NCBI GenBank assembly: GCA_015680905.1
Contig: CM027377.1
Coordinates: forward strand, 6,162,501-6,226,500
Source of the DNA: Coptis chinensis
Taxonomy: Eukaryota > Streptophyta > Magnoliopsida > Ranunculales > Ranunculaceae
Reading direction: 5' to 3'
Length of the DNA: 64,000 nt
Part shown: piece after piece, positions 60,705 to 64,000 of the stretch
Layout of the letters: each line of letters starts with the position of its first letter
How positions within the stretch are numbered: position 1 is the stretch's first letter
The notes under the pieces: generated by a model
Database searches by the model: none
Seen by the model: only the letters and a program-made list of their open reading frames with translations
Told to the model about the DNA's origin: nothing
Made by a program: the position numbers and the translations under genes

Positions 60705-60881
60705 TCTCAGTTTACTCAAAACAATATAGATCCCTGTAGCAGCCGTACCATTTTTTTTTTTTAGGGAATAATAAAACTAATGAAATTACATAGTAACATA
60801 CTAACACATATAAAACACTTCAGACAATTTGACAGAATTACAAATTTACAATACCATAATGAGATGAATCGTTGGACATTA

Positions 60882-61037
60882 TGTCAAAGATGTTTTACTG
60901 AATATTTCTGATAATGTTTATTGATGTTTTACTGAATACAGAGATCTCCTAGATTCACATATCTAGGAGAAGATAATACTCTTACTAAATACATAAGATA
61001 CTTCCTAATACTAAATATAGTAACAAATATTCTAACA
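60882..61037 (-). repeat. 3' LTR (156 bp) of the right-hand copia element
   Basis: TGTCAAAGATG at the left end and ATTCTAACA at the right, followed by a run of C (polypurine tract on the minus strand). It contains the inverted repeat TCTCCTAGA...TCTAGGAGA. Confidence 0.75.
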
Positions 61038-61083
61038 CCCCCCTTCAAGTTGGTGCGTGGATATACACATGCCCAACTTGAAA

Positions 61084-61235
61084 AGAGTAAGCGCACCCCG
61101 CGCTCTTGTCTTGACGAACCTCCAAGAGAGTAAGTGTGCCCCGCGCTTGGATATGCCTGGACAAGGGCGCGCCCCGTGCTCTTGTCTTGACGAACCTCCA
61201 GGAGAGTAAACGTGCCCTGCGCTCGACTTTGCCTA
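61084..61235. repeat. GC-rich 76-bp tandem repeat between pol and LTR
   Basis: CTCTTGTCTTGACGAACCTC occurs at 61103 and 61179, each set among GCGC/CCCCGCGCT phrases. The block is far more GC-rich than its surroundings and lies between the pol stop and the LTR. Confidence 0.85.
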
Positions 61236-61277
61236 GCCAAAGACGCGCCCCCCGACTTACCTTATTTCAGCAGCCCC

Positions 61278-63996
61278 TCAAGTTGGTGCGTAGATATCGC
61301 ACTTACCCAACTTGACAAGAGAATCATTAAACACCTTGCTAGCCACTGCTTTAGTAAAGACATCTGCTAGTTGGTCTTCAGACTTTACAAATGGAAAAGT
61401 AATAATTCCAGCTTCAAGTTTCTCTTTGATAAAATATCTATCAATCTCCACATGCTTCGTCCGATTATGTTGAACATGATTATGAGCTATCTTTATAGCT
61501 GACGTATTGTCACAATACAGGTTCATTTCCACTTTTGGTTTAACACCCAAGTCCGTCAACAAGTTTCTCAACCACATCAACTCACATACCCCATATACCA
61601 TACATCTATATTCAGCTTCAGCACTTGATCTCGATACTACTGGCTGTTTTTTACTCCTCCAAGTCACAAGGTTTCCACCTACAAAAGTGAAGTATTTCCA
61701 CTTTTGGTTTAACACCCAAGTCCGTCAACAAGTTTCTCAACCACATCAACTCACATACCCCATATACCATACATCTATATTCAGCTTCAGCACTTGATCT
61801 CGATACTACTGGCTGTTTTTTACTCCTCCAAGTCACAAGGTTTCCACCTACAAAAGTGAAGTATCCTGAGGTAGACCTTTCATTGTCGGTGAACACCTTC
61901 GCCTAATCATCGGTGTAACCTTCTACTTTTAGGTGATCATGTTTTGAGAACAATAAGCCTTTACCCGGAGCAGATTTCAAATATCTCAATATGTGCTCTA
62001 CATCATCCATATGAGGTTTACGTGGGTCATGCATGAATTGACTCACAACACTAACTGCATGCATACGCAATATCTGGCCTGGTATGCGATAAATAGATCA
62101 GTTTCCCTACAAGCTTATGATATCTACCCTTATCGGTAGGAGTTGCATTCAAACACAGAAACAGCTTGTGGTTCTACTCAATGGGAGTATCAACTGGCTT
62201 ACACCCCGAGCATTCTAGTCTCAGATAATAAATCAAGAATATATTTCCGCTGGAATAAGAAAATACCATTTTTTTTATCGGGCTACATCAATCCCAAGGA
62301 AATATTTAAGGTCTCTGAGCTGTTTCATTTCAAACTCAAAAGCCAGATACTGTTGTAAACTAGAAATCTCCTCATGATCATCACCAGTCACCACCATATC
62401 ATCAACATAGATAATCAAAGCAATAATTTTACCTCTTCTGTGTTTTAAAAACAAAGTGTGATCCGAGTTGCTTTGTTTGTAGCCGAACTTCTTCATAGAC
62501 TTGGTGAACCTGTCGAACCAAGCTCTTGGAGACTGTTTTAACCTATACAATGCCTTCTTTAGTTTACAGACCATTGTTGTATCTGAGTATTCTGGTATAC
62601 CTGGGAGAGGATCCATATATACTTTTTCAGTAAGATCTCCATGCAGGAAAGCATTTTTTACATCAAACTGAAGAAGAGTCTAATCTTTGTTAGTTGCTAA
62701 TAACAAAAGTACTCTCACAGTATTGAGTTTAGCAACCGGTGCAAAAGTTTCTTGATAATCTACACCATAAGATTGTGTATACCCTTTCACAACCAGCCGA
62801 GCTTTGTATCTCTCAATAGCCCCATCTGCTTTGAGCTTGACTGTAAATACTCATCTGCACCCCACTATCTTCTTTCCCTTTGGTAAGATTACAAGTTCCC
62901 AAGTGGCATTCTTTTTCAGTGCTGCCATTTCTTTTGCCATAGCTTTGGTCCATCTAGAACCTACTAAAGCTTCCTGCATTTTACTAGGAATAGAGACAGA
63001 TGATAACTGGAGTACATAAGATGCATATGACTTGGACAACTTGTGGGATGACACATGATTGCTTATGGGATATTTCACTTTAGCTTTAGGATCAGGTTCA
63101 TATTTAATTGGTGGTTGGCCACGGTTAGATTGAGGTGGAAGATGATATTGAACTCGTTCAGAATTAAGACTAGGTAGGTTAACATCATGAATATTAGAAT
63201 CAATAATAAGACTAGGTAGGTTAACATCATGAATATTAAAATCAATAATAATAGAGTCAGGCGATACCTCTAATGGGTCTTCTGGAGAAGATTGTTCTGG
63301 AGAAGATTGGATTAGTGGATCCGTTGTAGGAGGTAATGTACTATCATGGATTTGATCTTCATATTCTTCATTTGAGCACTCAGTGGGGGTTGCATCGACT
63401 TCTTCTATTGAGTTTTTATCACTAGGTGATTGTGCGTGGTCCCGATAAATCAAAGACCATTATATCATCATGATTCTGCATTTCATTTCTATTGTCCCCC
63501 TGAAGTGAAAAATCAATGATCTCTGCATAAAAAAAGTCGTGTTCATGGAAAATGACATCCATTGAGACAAAAAAAAATTTAGACGATGGACGATAACACT
63601 TATAACCCTTCTGAGTTGAGTCATACCCAACAAAGACACACTTTAATACACGTGGATCAAGTTTGGTGCGCTGTGGTGTATGTTCTATTGTGTATATAAG
63701 TGAATATACACCACACACCAGAAGATATATAGTGCTAAATGAACAATGGGCGGAAGCGTACAGTGATCAGAAAGCACATCTAAGGGTCTCCAAAATTGGA
63801 CAACACTAGAAGGTGTACGATTCATTAAGTAAACAGCAGAGGTCAAAGCCTCGCCCCATAAGTGAGATGGGACATGACCACCAATTAATAAAGACCGAGT
63901 GATCTCTAAAAGATGTCTGTTTGTTCGTTCTGCAACCCCATTTTGCTGAGGGGAATAAGAGTAAGAGGTTTGATGTAGAATACCAACCGAATGCAT
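61278..63996 (-). pseudogene. Copia pol (integrase C-end, RT, RNase H), broken
   Basis: Integrase C-end: GILHQTSYSYSPQQNGVAER, HLWGEALTSAVYLMNRTPSS (63900), then FVGYDSTQKGYKCYRPSSK (63600). The linker carries two copies of LPSLIIDSNIHDVN-like phrases near 63200. RT: WTKAMAKEMAALKKNATWEL (62920), [20 protein letters not shown] with IYVDDMVVTG (62390-62580). RNase H: QPVVSRSSAEAEYRCM, KHVEIDRYFIKEKL, DQLADVFTKAV, ending DIYAPT at 61278. Frameshifts near 63440, 62850, 62640, 62270 and 61900 and the internal duplication make it inactive. Confidence 0.9.
61525..61862. repeat. 169-bp tandem duplication in RNase H
   Basis: Bases 61525-61693 recur at 61694-61862 with almost no difference. It spans the SRSSAEAEYRCM and GVCELMWLRNLL coding. 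Because 169 is not a multiple of three, the frame is broken. Confidence 0.95.
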
Positions 63997-64000
63997 AAAG

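Larger units (their letters stand above)
60882..64000 (-). mobile_element. Ty1/copia element, 3' part, continues beyond the window
   Basis: The left LTR is 60882-61037. Toward the right, in reverse coding order, come RNase H, reverse transcriptase, the acidic linker and the integrase C-end at 64000. It sits at the position matching 43517 of the other block copy, where the host reads GGACATTACATA. The 5' part, gag and the second LTR are outside the window. Confidence 0.9.

Noticed and set aside
61507-61797. Plus-strand frame over copia RNase H
   Set aside because: Antisense of RNase H, lengthened by the 169-bp duplication.

Overview
The window is nuclear DNA of a flowering plant, almost certainly a eudicot. 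All host genes recognised are plant genes with GT-AG introns: Mediator subunit MED18, heparanase-like beta-glucuronidase, a TET8-type tetraspanin, the chloroplast CPP1 chaperone-like protein, a DUF1262 protein, a P-class PPR protein and plastid-type enolase. The rest is mostly transposable elements, many nested in one another. All identifications are by eye from translated motifs and splice sites; no database was searched.

Layout. 1-5403: decayed Ty3/gypsy element, minus strand, LTR candidate at the right end. 6339-10752: MED18 pseudogene, minus, with a 3.1-kb intron that holds LTR pieces and a PIF/Harbinger-type element (8592-9650) carrying a TIC22 fragment. 11215-11690: copia relic. 13027-15391: heparanase-like gene without its first exon, minus. 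15558-26183: tetraspanin, plus, with one 9.7-kb intron that is nearly all one Helitron (16346-25642); its start and last membrane segment are damaged. 26800-27162: hAT MITE. 28554-31269: CPP1 gene, five exons, with a late frameshift. 32863-42969: autonomous-type Helitron (Rep plus PIF1 helicase), minus, interrupted by a solo LTR (36839-38325) and a copia element (39610-42909). 43080-43235: pyrroline-5-carboxylate reductase fragment. 43563-45277: DUF1262 gene, minus, apparently intact. 45439-47297: Mutator-type element with a GRF-like zinc-finger ORF. 47989-51297: PPR pseudogene cut by five small DNA transposons. 51370-51925: plastid enolase pseudogene (last three exons). 52245-60880: a second, broken copy of the CPP1 exon 1 / DUF1262 / P5CR block, itself split by a 4.2-kb TIR element (52621-56845) and smaller MITEs. 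60882-64000: copia element running off the window.

How it fits together. The CPP1-DUF1262-P5CR region was duplicated as a block. The left copy keeps working-looking CPP1 and DUF1262 genes, the right copy decayed, and independent insertions hit each copy. Having two copies gives empty-site comparisons that fix several insertion boundaries. The host genes do not form an operon or pathway. The best-supported new material is in the mobile elements: gene capture by a PIF/Harbinger-type and a Mutator-type element, a 9.3-kb Helitron forming an intron, and a GATATATCGG-repeat hAT family. No CRISPR, tRNA, rRNA or bacterial operon structure was seen.
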